A DNA stretch of 64,000 nucleotides from CALMEC01 sp031366605 (GTDB taxonomy: Bacteria > Actinomycetota > Thermoleophilia > Miltoncostaeales > Miltoncostaeaceae), in the NCBI GenBank assembly GCA_031366605.1, contig JANLOO010000027.1, positions 14,431 to 78,430 on the forward strand, read 5' to 3'. Position 1 is the first letter of the stretch. Each line of letters opens with the position of its first letter. Made by a program: the position numbers and the translations under genes. Shown piece by piece: positions 15,678-22,462 of the stretch. The notes under the pieces are model-generated. The model was given only the letters and a program-made list of their open reading frames with translations, had not been told where the DNA came from and did no database searches.

Positions 15678-17030
15678 CTAGAACGGGACCGCGGGAGCGT
15701 CGGGCTCGTCGCCGCGCAGGCGCTGCAGGCGCTCGGCGAGTTCCGACTCGACCCCGCGGTCGGTTGGGGCGTAGAACCGGCGGCCTTCCATGCCCTCGGG
15801 CATCAACGATTCGTGGACCACGCCGTCCGGGAAGTCATGTGGGTAGTGGTAGCCCTCGCCGTGGCCGAAGTGCTTGGCGTTGGGACGGCTCGAGTCGCGC
15901 AGCGAGAGCGGCGGCCGCTTGGGGCCCTCGCGTTCGACGGACTCGAGCGCAGCGCCGATCGCCGTGTACGCTGCGTTTGATTTGGGCGCGAGCGCGACGT
16001 AGATCGCGGCCTGCGCCAATGGGATCCGGGCCTCGGGCATCCCGACGAACTCGACCGAGCGGGCTGCGGCCACGGCCACTTCGAGCGCCCGTGGATCGGC
16101 GTTTCCGACATCCTCGGACGCGGCGACCAGGATGCGCCGCGCGATGAACTTGGGATCCTCACCACCCTGCAGCATGACGGCCAAGTAGTAGACCGCCGCG
16201 TCCGGGTCGCTGCCGCGCATCGACTTGATGAACGCCGAGATCGTGTCGTAGTGCGCGTCACCGTCGCGGTCGTAGACGATCGGCCGCCCGCCCGCTGCCT
16301 GTTGGACGTCCTGCAGGCTGATCGCCTCGCCGTCGCCCACGCTTGCCGCCGCCGCCTCCAACAGGTTGAGCGCATGGCGTCCGTCGCCGCCTGAGCGCAT
16401 CAGCAAGGCCTTGCGAGCATCCTCAACGATCGTCACGCGGCCGGCGAGCCCGGTCGAATCGACGAGCGCCCGGTCGACCAACGAGCCGATGTCGTCTGGC
16501 CCGAGCGCCTCCAGCACCAGCACCCGCATCCGCGACACGAGCGCCGAGTTGACCTCGTAGTACGGGTTCTCCGTGGTCGCTCCGATCAGCGTGACCAGGC
16601 CGTCTTCGACCGCCGGCAACAAGGCGTCCTGCTGCGCCTTGTTGAACCGGTGGATCTCGTCCAAGAACAACACGGTCCGTTGACCCGAGGCCAGTCGGTC
16701 CCGCGCCCGCGCCATGACCGCACGCACGTCGGCGAGCCCGGCCGACACGGCCGACAACTCCTCGAACACCGCTTGCGTGGCACCGGCGACCACACGCGCA
16801 AGCGTCGTCTTGCCGCACCCCGGCGGTCCGTACAACACCATCGACGGAACCCGGTCGCCCTGGATGGCCTTACGCAGGAACGAGTCCTCACCGAGGAGCG
16901 CCGGTTGACCGACGACCTGCTCCAGGTTGGCCGGCCGCATCCGCGCCGCGAGCGGTCGCGAGGCCTTGAGCCGGTCCTCGACGAGACCGGCGAACAGATC
17001 GTCCCCCTGTGGTGGCTCGCGTCGTGCCAC
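15678..17030 (-). CDS. rarA: Replication-associated recombination protein RarA (AAA+ ATPase)
   Basis: A 450-aa AAA+ ATPase of the RarA/MgsA/WRNIP1 family that acts at stalled replication forks. Walker A is GPPGCGKTT and Walker B is LFLDEIHRFNKAQQDALLP; sensor 1 is GATTENPYYEVNSAL. The C-terminal tetramerisation region contains GSDPDAAVYYLA and GMPEARIPLAQA. GTG at 17030 follows GAGGAG. It has an N-terminal extension of about 25 residues before RPANLEQVVGQ. Confidence 0.95.
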   Translation of the reverse strand: MARREPPQGDDLFAGLVEDRLKASRPLAARMRPANLEQVVGQPALLGEDSFLRKAIQGDRVPSMVLYGPPGCGKTTLARVVAGATQAVFEELSAVSAGLADVRAVMARARDRLASGQRTVLFLDEIHRFNKAQQDALLPAVEDGLVTLIGATTENPYYEVNSALVSRMRVLVLEALGPDDIGSLVDRALVDSTGLAGRVTIVEDARKALLMRSGGDGRHALNLLEAAAASVGDGEAISLQDVQQAAGGRPIVYDRDGDAHYDTISAFIKSMRGSDPDAAVYYLAVMLQGGEDPKFIARRILVAASEDVGNADPRALEVAVAAARSVEFVGMPEARIPLAQAAIYVALAPKSNAAYTAIGAALESVEREGPKRPPLSLRDSSRPNAKHFGHGEGYHYPHDFPDGVVHESLMPEGMEGRRFYAPTDRGVESELAERLQRLRGDEPDAPAVPF

Positions 17031-17150
17031 TGGCTCCTCTTCGCCCCCGCGTAGGGTCGGAGCCTACGTGCCGGTGCCGGCTGTGGCCGCCGATTCACTG
17101 AGATGTGTCAGTTGCGCGGTGGCGAACCCTGGCATCGACCGAACCCGGAC

Positions 17151-18371
17151 TCACCGACCGGTGTCTGACACGGGCTGGTGCATGCGGCTGGCGCGCGGAA
17201 GGAACGCGGCGATCGACGCGGAGGCGAGGGGAATCGCGGCCATGATCCAGAGGGCGGTCGCGCGGCCGGCGGCGTCGGCGATGGCGCCGATCGCCGGGAG
17301 CCACGGGGTTGCGGCCCCGATCGCGGCGAAGCCCAGCACCCAGGCGGCGGCCAGTGCCGGACGGTGCGGCATGTACTGCTGGCCCATCACGACGGTTGCC
17401 GAGAACGAGGCCATCAGGATGAACCCGGCGGCTGCGAACGCCACGATGCTGATGGCGCCGTCGGTCAGGATGAACGTCGCCACCAGCGGCGCGGCCAGGG
17501 GCATCGAGCCGACGAACATCGCGCGGCCGCCGATTCGGTCTGCGACGGCCGCCCCCACATAGGTCCCGATGCTTCCGGTCATGACGAACGCGAAGATGAC
17601 AAAGCCCACCGCGCGCGCCGACAATCCGCGTTCGTCGGTCAGGTAGAGCGGCACGATGGTCATCAGTCCGAGCTGAATCCACGTGCGCAAGCTGACCGCG
17701 CTGACCAAGAGCACCATGCCCCGCATGTCGGTGCGGCCGGGTGTTTCCAGCGTCGTGTGCGACGCAATGATCGGGAGCGCGACCCGACCGCGGTTGGCCA
17801 GTAGCAGCGTGCAGGCCAGGGCTCCCGGAACCAAGAAGATCAACGTCGTGCGTTCGTCCAGTAGCGGAATGAACAGCGCGACCATCAACGGGCCGATCGC
17901 AAAACCCAGGTTGCCGCCGATCGTGAACCAGGCCACGCCGCGCGCCTTCTTGGCACCGGCCATCTGGTTGGCGACCCGCGCGGCCTCGGGGTGGTAGCCG
18001 CCCACGCCCAGTCCGCACAACACGATCAGGGCGAGCAACACCCAAAACGACGTGACGAGTCCCGAGAATGCCAGGCCGATCGTCGCCATCGCCACGCCGC
18101 CCCACAGAAACCACGTCGCCCGGACGCGGTCGGCGACCACACCGAACAACGGCTGGATGAAGGACGACGAGAACGTGAGCGCCGCGAGCACCAACGACGT
18201 GCGTAGGTCCGACAGCGCCATCGCCTTCTTGAACACGGGCAGCAACGGGCTGAGCGCTCCCACGGTCATGTCGACGACGAAGTGTCCGGACCCCAGCAGG
18301 GTCAGCCCACGGCGATCCGGTTGATCGGCGATCTCGGGGACGGCTCCGCGCCGGGTAGTCTCAACGACCAT
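17151..18371 (-). CDS. MFS exporter, fosmidomycin-resistance-like
   Basis: A 406-aa transporter with about 12 hydrophobic segments. GVGGYHPEAARVANQ followed by ARGVAWFTIGGNLGFAIGP is the hallmark of the FSR subgroup of drug/metabolite exporters. The start is taken as ATG 18371 (MVVETTRRG); an ATG 18 bp upstream is possible. The end, HQPVSDTGR, is encoded by a GGTGTCTGACAC palindrome, so a repeat has supplied the last codons. Its start codon overlaps that of the divergent small gene. Confidence 0.88.
   Translation of the reverse strand: MVVETTRRGAVPEIADQPDRRGLTLLGSGHFVVDMTVGALSPLLPVFKKAMALSDLRTSLVLAALTFSSSFIQPLFGVVADRVRATWFLWGGVAMATIGLAFSGLVTSFWVLLALIVLCGLGVGGYHPEAARVANQMAGAKKARGVAWFTIGGNLGFAIGPLMVALFIPLLDERTTLIFLVPGALACTLLLANRGRVALPIIASHTTLETPGRTDMRGMVLLVSAVSLRTWIQLGLMTIVPLYLTDERGLSARAVGFVIFAFVMTGSIGTYVGAAVADRIGGRAMFVGSMPLAAPLVATFILTDGAISIVAFAAAGFILMASFSATVVMGQQYMPHRPALAAAWVLGFAAIGAATPWLPAIGAIADAAGRATALWIMAAIPLASASIAAFLPRASRMHQPVSDTGR
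17160..17171. repeat. GGTGTCTGACAC palindromic motif
   Basis: Same motif (in reverse complement) as at 15245-15256, here within the last codons of the MFS gene. It is near-palindromic (CCGTGTCAGACACCGG). Related but diverged copies occur near 22.4 kb and 58.1-58.2 kb. Confidence 0.4.
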
Positions 18372-18591
18372 GTCTGTGAATCGTCCCATCTCGGGAGCTG
18401 ACGTTCACGCGGTGCTCCGCTCCCTCGGTCCGGGTGCGTACCAAACCGACCTCGCCGAGGCGTGGATCGCCCAGGACGATGCGTTCAGCAGCATCGAAGC
18501 GATCGAGGCGCACTGCCCACCCGAGCGGATCGGTCTGTCACCGGGGGCCTTCCATGCCCTGCTCGGGCCGCTCTTCGGCGAATTCGAGTAA
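18370..18591 (+). CDS. Small hypothetical protein
   Basis: A possible 73-aa acidic protein (TDLAEAWIAQDDAFSSIEAI, CPPERIGLSPGAFHALLGPL). Its ATG overlaps the divergent MFS start, with GTG 18376 as an alternative. Its 3' end overlaps the convergent membrane gene by 54 bp. The composition looks protein-like rather than like a shadow, but there is no recognisable domain and no separate promoter space. Confidence 0.45.
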   Translation: MSVNRPISGADVHAVLRSLGPGAYQTDLAEAWIAQDDAFSSIEAIEAHCPPERIGLSPGAFHALLGPLFGEFE

Positions 18592-19179
18592 CCCGGAAAC
18601 GCCGTCGCCGCCCAGGCCGTGTCCCACGTCAGGGTGGTCCTGCCACCATTCTGGCGAGCGCGCCAACGCTGTGACCCGCGCCAGGATCACACTGGCGATG
18701 ACGCTCGCTGCAATGCCGGAGATGATCGTCGCACCTCCGGCCTCGACCCCGAAGACGCCGGTCGGCAGGAACACGAAGTCCGCTTCGCGCAACACTTGCC
18801 GCGAATCGACGAGCGGTGTGAACACCAGCCCCCAGGCAAGGAACGGGATGGGCGCAAACATCAGGCCCTTGACGATGCCGCGGCCGGGGAGTCGTCGTTC
18901 GAGCGCGACATACAACGTTGCGACCAGCACGCCCAGCGCGAGCGTCAGGTAGAGCCCGGCTTTTGCGGTGTCCTTGGCGCCGACCGCGTGACCGAGTCCA
19001 TCCGGGAAGTCGTGGTCGGTCCACGTCACCCCAAAAATATTTCCCGTGTGTCCCTCTTGTAACACGAACATCCACGCCAGCGCGGCGAGCACGCCGCCCA
19101 CCACGACGGCGGCAACCTGGCGACCGGCGACGATGAGGCGCGGGAACGCAGCCCCGATCGTGGCGTCGTCGCCGCTCAC
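18538..19179 (-). CDS. Polytopic membrane protein of unknown function
   Basis: A 213-aa protein with about four hydrophobic segments: VAAVVVGGVLAALAWMFV, LYLTLALGVLVATLYVAL, MFAPIPFLAWGLVF and IISGIAASVIASVIL. GTG at 19179 is preferred over the ATG at 19227 because it overlaps the upstream gene's stop (GTGTGA), the coupling pattern seen throughout this window. No family recognised. It ends inside the small plus-strand gene. Confidence 0.7.
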   Translation of the reverse strand: MSGDDATIGAAFPRLIVAGRQVAAVVVGGVLAALAWMFVLQEGHTGNIFGVTWTDHDFPDGLGHAVGAKDTAKAGLYLTLALGVLVATLYVALERRLPGRGIVKGLMFAPIPFLAWGLVFTPLVDSRQVLREADFVFLPTGVFGVEAGGATIISGIAASVIASVILARVTALARSPEWWQDHPDVGHGLGGDGVSGLLEFAEERPEQGMEGPR

Positions 19180-19445
19180 ACCGGCCGCCTCGGTGCCCTG
19201 CCCGGATACTGGTTTTCGCGGAGCCATGCGATCTGCAGGTAGAGGTCACGATTCTCGATGTCGGGGTCCAGTTCGAACCGCTCGCCGCACAACGGGCACT
19301 GCGTCATGTCGAGGAACGACGGGATCCCGTCCTGATCGACTCGCCCGGTCGGAAACAGCACCAGGTCCCCCCAGCAGTCAGGTGTCGGGCAACGCACACG
19401 CCCGTCAGGGTTGACGAACTCGCTCTTGCGCAGTGGTTCGGCCAC
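19176..19445 (-). CDS. Zinc-ribbon protein
   Basis: An 89-aa protein with two cysteine knuckles, CPTPDC and CPLC, about 35 residues apart, which should bind one zinc (or iron, rubredoxin-like). GTG at 19445 is chosen because a longer reading would run into the promoter and start of the divergent sulfur operon. It is translationally coupled to the membrane protein downstream. Being divergent from the cysteine operon may imply a related role, but no function can be assigned. Confidence 0.65.
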   Translation of the reverse strand: MAEPLRKSEFVNPDGRVRCPTPDCWGDLVLFPTGRVDQDGIPSFLDMTQCPLCGERFELDPDIENRDLYLQIAWLRENQYPGRAPRRPV

Positions 19446-19487
19446 GATGCGGCCAGGGTACGAGATGGGTCTGATCAAGGAAATGGC

Positions 19488-19493
19488 TATAAT
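19488..19493 (+). promoter_or_regulatory. -10 box of the cysteine operon
   Basis: A perfect TATAAT in otherwise GC-rich DNA, 35 nt before the start codon, with GGAG as ribosome binding site. The -35 is not recognisable, which suggests an activator. A short inverted CCCG...CGGG lies at 19494-19511, close to the expected transcription start, and could be an operator. Confidence 0.6.
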
Positions 19494-19528
19494 CCCGTCA
19501 AGTAATTCGGGTATCACGGAGATCGCCA

Positions 19529-20713
19529 ATGTCACGCACGTATCAAGAGCTCTTGGCAGAGGCCCGGGAAGAGATCCCCGAGGTTGACGCACCCACCCTC
19601 GCGACCGAGTTGCAGGGCGCCGACGCGCCCCTCGTCATCGACGTCCGCGAGCAGTCCGAGTGGGACGAGGGCTTCATTCCCGGTGCAATCCACGTGCCGC
19701 GCGGGTTCCTCGAGAGCCGCATCGCCGGGGTCGCGAAACCTGATCAGCGCATCGTCGTCAACTGCGCCGCCGGTGCGCGGTCCCTGTTTGCGGCGCAGAC
19801 ATTGCGGCAGATGGGCTACACCGACGTGTCGAGCCTGGCCGGCGGCTTCACCGACTGGAAGCGCGGCGGGCATGCATTCGACGTCCCGCGGAGATTGTCG
19901 GACGCGCAGCGTCGCCGCTACAGCCGGCACATCCTGATCCCCGAGGTCGGCGAAGCGGGCCAGCTCAAACTCCTCGGAAGCAGGGTCCTGCTGATCGGCG
20001 CGGGCGGGCTGGGCTCGCCGGCGGCGCTGTATCTCGCCGCGGCAGGGGTCGGCACGATCGGGTTGGTCGACGACGACGTGGTGGACGAGTCGAATCTGCA
20101 GCGCCAGATCATCCATACGACCGATCGGGTGGGTGTGCTCAAGGGCGAGTCCGCCAAGACGGCGATCCAGGCATTGACGCCCGACACAACCGTCAACGTG
20201 CACCCGTTCCGCGTCACCAAGGACAACGTGCTCGACCTGATCTCGCAGTACGACGTGATCGTGGACGGCGCCGACAACTTCCCGACGCGGTACCTGCTCA
20301 ACGACGCGGCGCTGATGACCAAGACGCCGCTGATCCACGCGAGCATCCTGCGCTTTGAGGGGCACGCCTCGGTATTCATGCCGTACGAGGGGCCGTGTTA
20401 CCGGTGCCTGTTCCCGGAGCCGCCCCCGCCGGAGCTGGCGCCCGCATGCGGTGAGGCCGGAGTCCTGGGCGTGCTGTGCGGTGTCATGGGCAACATCCAG
20501 GCGACGGAGACGATCAAGGTGCTGCTCGGAATCGGCGACACGCTGGCCGGGCGGCTGTTGGTATACGACGCCCTGGGGATGACGTTCATGGAGCTCAAGC
20601 TTCGGCGCGACCCGGACTGCCCGGCCTGCGGTCCCAACGCGCAGCTGGAGTTCAAGGACTACGAGGCTTGGTGCTCGGGCATCGGTCGGCATACCGTCGC
20701 AGGTGTCGTATGA
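19529..20713 (+). CDS. moeZ: Rhodanese-ThiF fusion: sulfur-carrier adenylyltransferase/sulfurtransferase
   Basis: A 394-aa enzyme that should adenylate the C-terminal glycine of a ubiquitin-like sulfur carrier and load sulfur as thiocarboxylate. Residues 20-112 are rhodanese with active-site loop NCAAGARS. Residues 125-375 are ThiF/MoeB with GAGGLGSPAALYLAAAGVG, zinc knuckles CYRC and CPAC, and a nucleotide site at DGADNFPTRYLLND. The order (rhodanese first) is opposite to that of mycobacterial MoeZ. Its stop overlaps the cysO start (ATGA), so CysO is its likely substrate. Confidence 0.93.
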   Translation: MSRTYQELLAEAREEIPEVDAPTLATELQGADAPLVIDVREQSEWDEGFIPGAIHVPRGFLESRIAGVAKPDQRIVVNCAAGARSLFAAQTLRQMGYTDVSSLAGGFTDWKRGGHAFDVPRRLSDAQRRRYSRHILIPEVGEAGQLKLLGSRVLLIGAGGLGSPAALYLAAAGVGTIGLVDDDVVDESNLQRQIIHTTDRVGVLKGESAKTAIQALTPDTTVNVHPFRVTKDNVLDLISQYDVIVDGADNFPTRYLLNDAALMTKTPLIHASILRFEGHASVFMPYEGPCYRCLFPEPPPPELAPACGEAGVLGVLCGVMGNIQATETIKVLLGIGDTLAGRLLVYDALGMTFMELKLRRDPDCPACGPNAQLEFKDYEAWCSGIGRHTVAGVV

Positions 20714-21003
20714 GCACGGTTCGCATTCCGCCGGTCCTGCGCGCCGCATCGGGTGGCGAGCGTGAGGTCGCGGTGACGGGGGCCACCGTCGCGGACGTGC
20801 TCGCGTCCCTCTATGTCCAGCACCCGGACATCCGGGCGCAGCTCGAGAGCTCCGAGGGGCAGTTGCACCGGTTTGTCAACCTGTATCTCAACGACGAGGA
20901 CGTTCGAATGTTGGGCTGGCTCGACACGCCCGTCTCGGACGCCGACACGTTGACGATCCTGCCCGCGATGGCAGGTGGCTCGGGCACCGGGGTCCCCCGC
21001 TGA
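20710..21003 (+). CDS. cysO: CysO-like ubiquitin-fold sulfur carrier
   Basis: A 97-aa MoaD/ThiS-family carrier that delivers sulfur as a thiocarboxylate to cysteine synthase. MSTVRIPPVLRAASGG, LHRFVNLYLNDEDVR and LTILPAMAGG match actinobacterial CysO closely. The Gly-Gly is not terminal: seven residues (SGTGVPR) follow. A carrier must end in Gly-Gly to be adenylated, so proteolytic trimming is predicted, plausibly by the JAMM protease encoded two genes downstream. Coupled to the upstream gene by ATGA. Confidence 0.93.
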   Translation: MSTVRIPPVLRAASGGEREVAVTGATVADVLASLYVQHPDIRAQLESSEGQLHRFVNLYLNDEDVRMLGWLDTPVSDADTLTILPAMAGGSGTGVPR

Positions 21004-21962
21004 GCGTCTCGCTCGCACCGCCTCCGCAGGCGGTCTCGCCGGACCTGGTCGCGACGATCGGCAACACGCCGCTGGTCGAGCTGTCGCGCATCACGCCCAA
21101 CCCGGACGTACGGATCTTGGCCAAGATGGAGTCGACCAACCCCACGGGCTCCATCAAAGACCGGACGGCGTTGTCGCTGATCGATGACGCCGAACAGCAG
21201 GGGTTGATCCGCCCGGGCGACACGATCATGGAACCGACGTCCGGCAACACGGGCATCTCGATGGCGATGATCTGCCGCGTCCGCGGCTACAAGCTGGTCG
21301 CGGTGATGCCGGACAACGTGACCGAGGAGCGCCGCCAGTTGCTGCGGATGTACGGCGCCCAGATCGTGGATTCGCCCGGCGATCAGGGCTCCAACGGCGC
21401 GGTCGTGGTCGCCCAGCGGTTGGCGCGTGAGCGTGGCCTGTACATGCCGTTCCAGTACGGCAACCCGGCCAACCCGCGCGCACACGAAGAGGGCACCGCC
21501 GAGGAGATCGTGCGTGACTGTCCCGAGATCGACGTGTTGGTGGCGGGTCTGGGCACCGGCGGAACGCTGATGGGGTGCTCCGCGCGGCTCAAACGCCACC
21601 GCGCCGACATCGACATCGTCGCGTGCGAACCCATGCAGGGCGAGCCGGTCATGGGCCTGCGGAGCCTGGACGACGGCTTTGTCCCGCCGATCCTGGACGT
21701 CACCAAACTCGATCGCAAGCTGCTGGTCGCCAACCGCGACGCGCTGACGATGACGCGGCGACTGGCCTCCGAGGAGGGGCTGTTCGTCGGCGTCTCGTCG
21801 GGTGCGGTCATCCACGTTTGCGCCCGGCTCGCGCGGACCATGGACCGCGGCACGATCGTCGGCATCGTCGCCGACGGCGGTTGGAAGTACCTGTCCGCCG
21901 GCATCTGGGGCGACGACATCGACACCGTCGAGGATCGCTTGGACCGGGGTGTGTTCTGGTAG
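21000..21962 (+). CDS. cysM: CysM-type cysteine synthase using CysO thiocarboxylate
   Basis: A PLP enzyme of about 320 aa that should join CysO-thiocarboxylate to O-phosphoserine (or acetylserine). The lysine lies in NPTGSIKDRTALS; TSGNTGISMAMI is the substrate loop; GTGGTL binds the cofactor phosphate. TTG 21117 would delete the essential VATIGNTPLVELSRI. No ATG, GTG or TTG occurs in frame upstream, so translation most likely begins at CTG 21000, which overlaps the cysO stop (CTGA) with GGGG upstream. Clear coupling in the operon. Confidence 0.92.
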   Translation: MSVSLAPPPQAVSPDLVATIGNTPLVELSRITPNPDVRILAKMESTNPTGSIKDRTALSLIDDAEQQGLIRPGDTIMEPTSGNTGISMAMICRVRGYKLVAVMPDNVTEERRQLLRMYGAQIVDSPGDQGSNGAVVVAQRLARERGLYMPFQYGNPANPRAHEEGTAEEIVRDCPEIDVLVAGLGTGGTLMGCSARLKRHRADIDIVACEPMQGEPVMGLRSLDDGFVPPILDVTKLDRKLLVANRDALTMTRRLASEEGLFVGVSSGAVIHVCARLARTMDRGTIVGIVADGGWKYLSAGIWGDDIDTVEDRLDRGVFW

Positions 21963-21973
21963 TCGAGCCGTTG

Positions 21974-22381
21974 GTGCTCCCCGCGGAGCTGGCCGACGAC
22001 CTCGTCGCGCACGCCCGCTCCGAGTCGCCCAACGAATGCTGTGGACTGATCGCCGGTCGTGATGGGGTCGCAACACGCGTCTTCCGTGTGACCAACAGCG
22101 AAGCCAGCCCGTTCATGTACGTCATGGACCCGCGCGAGCAGCTGCGGATCATGGATGACATCGACGCCGCCGGCTGGGACCTGCTCGCGATCTACCACTC
22201 CCACACGCGCTCGGCGGCCTACCCCTCACGAACTGACGTCGAGCTGGCCTTCTACCCGCAGACGGCCTACATGATCGTGTCGTTGGCCGATCGCGACCGG
22301 CCTGAGATCCGGGCGTACCACATGGCTCGCACCGCACCCGAGGGCAAGCAGATCACCGAGGTCCCGGTCGAGATTCGCTGA
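21974..22381 (+). CDS. mec: Mec-type JAMM/MPN+ metalloprotease
   Basis: About 135 aa, zinc peptidase that in Mycobacterium tuberculosis releases cysteine from the CysO-cysteine adduct. The JAMM signature is HSHTRSAAYPSRTD, with the catalytic Glu in SPNECCGLI. GTG 21974 is the best start; TTG 21971 and a CTG overlapping the cysM stop are possible. It ends the operon and is followed by a strong hairpin. Here it may also trim the CysO tail. Confidence 0.92.
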   Translation: MLPAELADDLVAHARSESPNECCGLIAGRDGVATRVFRVTNSEASPFMYVMDPREQLRIMDDIDAAGWDLLAIYHSHTRSAAYPSRTDVELAFYPQTAYMIVSLADRDRPEIRAYHMARTAPEGKQITEVPVEIR

Positions 22382-22417
22382 CCGCGTTCCATCGCTGCAA
22401 CTGGGATTCGACACCGA

Positions 22418-22450
22418 ACCGGTGTGCCATCACGCAGATGACACACCGGT
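22418..22450. terminator. Strong bidirectional hairpin after the cysteine operon
   Basis: ACCGGTGTGCCAT pairs with ATGACACACCGGT (12 of 13 bp) around a 7-nt loop. It lies between two convergent genes (mec and the NYN gene) and could end both transcripts. It contains the GGTGTG/CACACC core related to the GGTGTCAGACAC motif elsewhere in the window. No U run is seen. Confidence 0.6.
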
Positions 22451-22462
22451 CGATGCGGCCGT

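Noticed and set aside
21117..21962. cysM starting at TTG 21117
   Set aside because: It would remove the conserved N-terminal segment of the PLP fold (ATIGNTPLVELSRI) that is encoded just upstream in the same frame.
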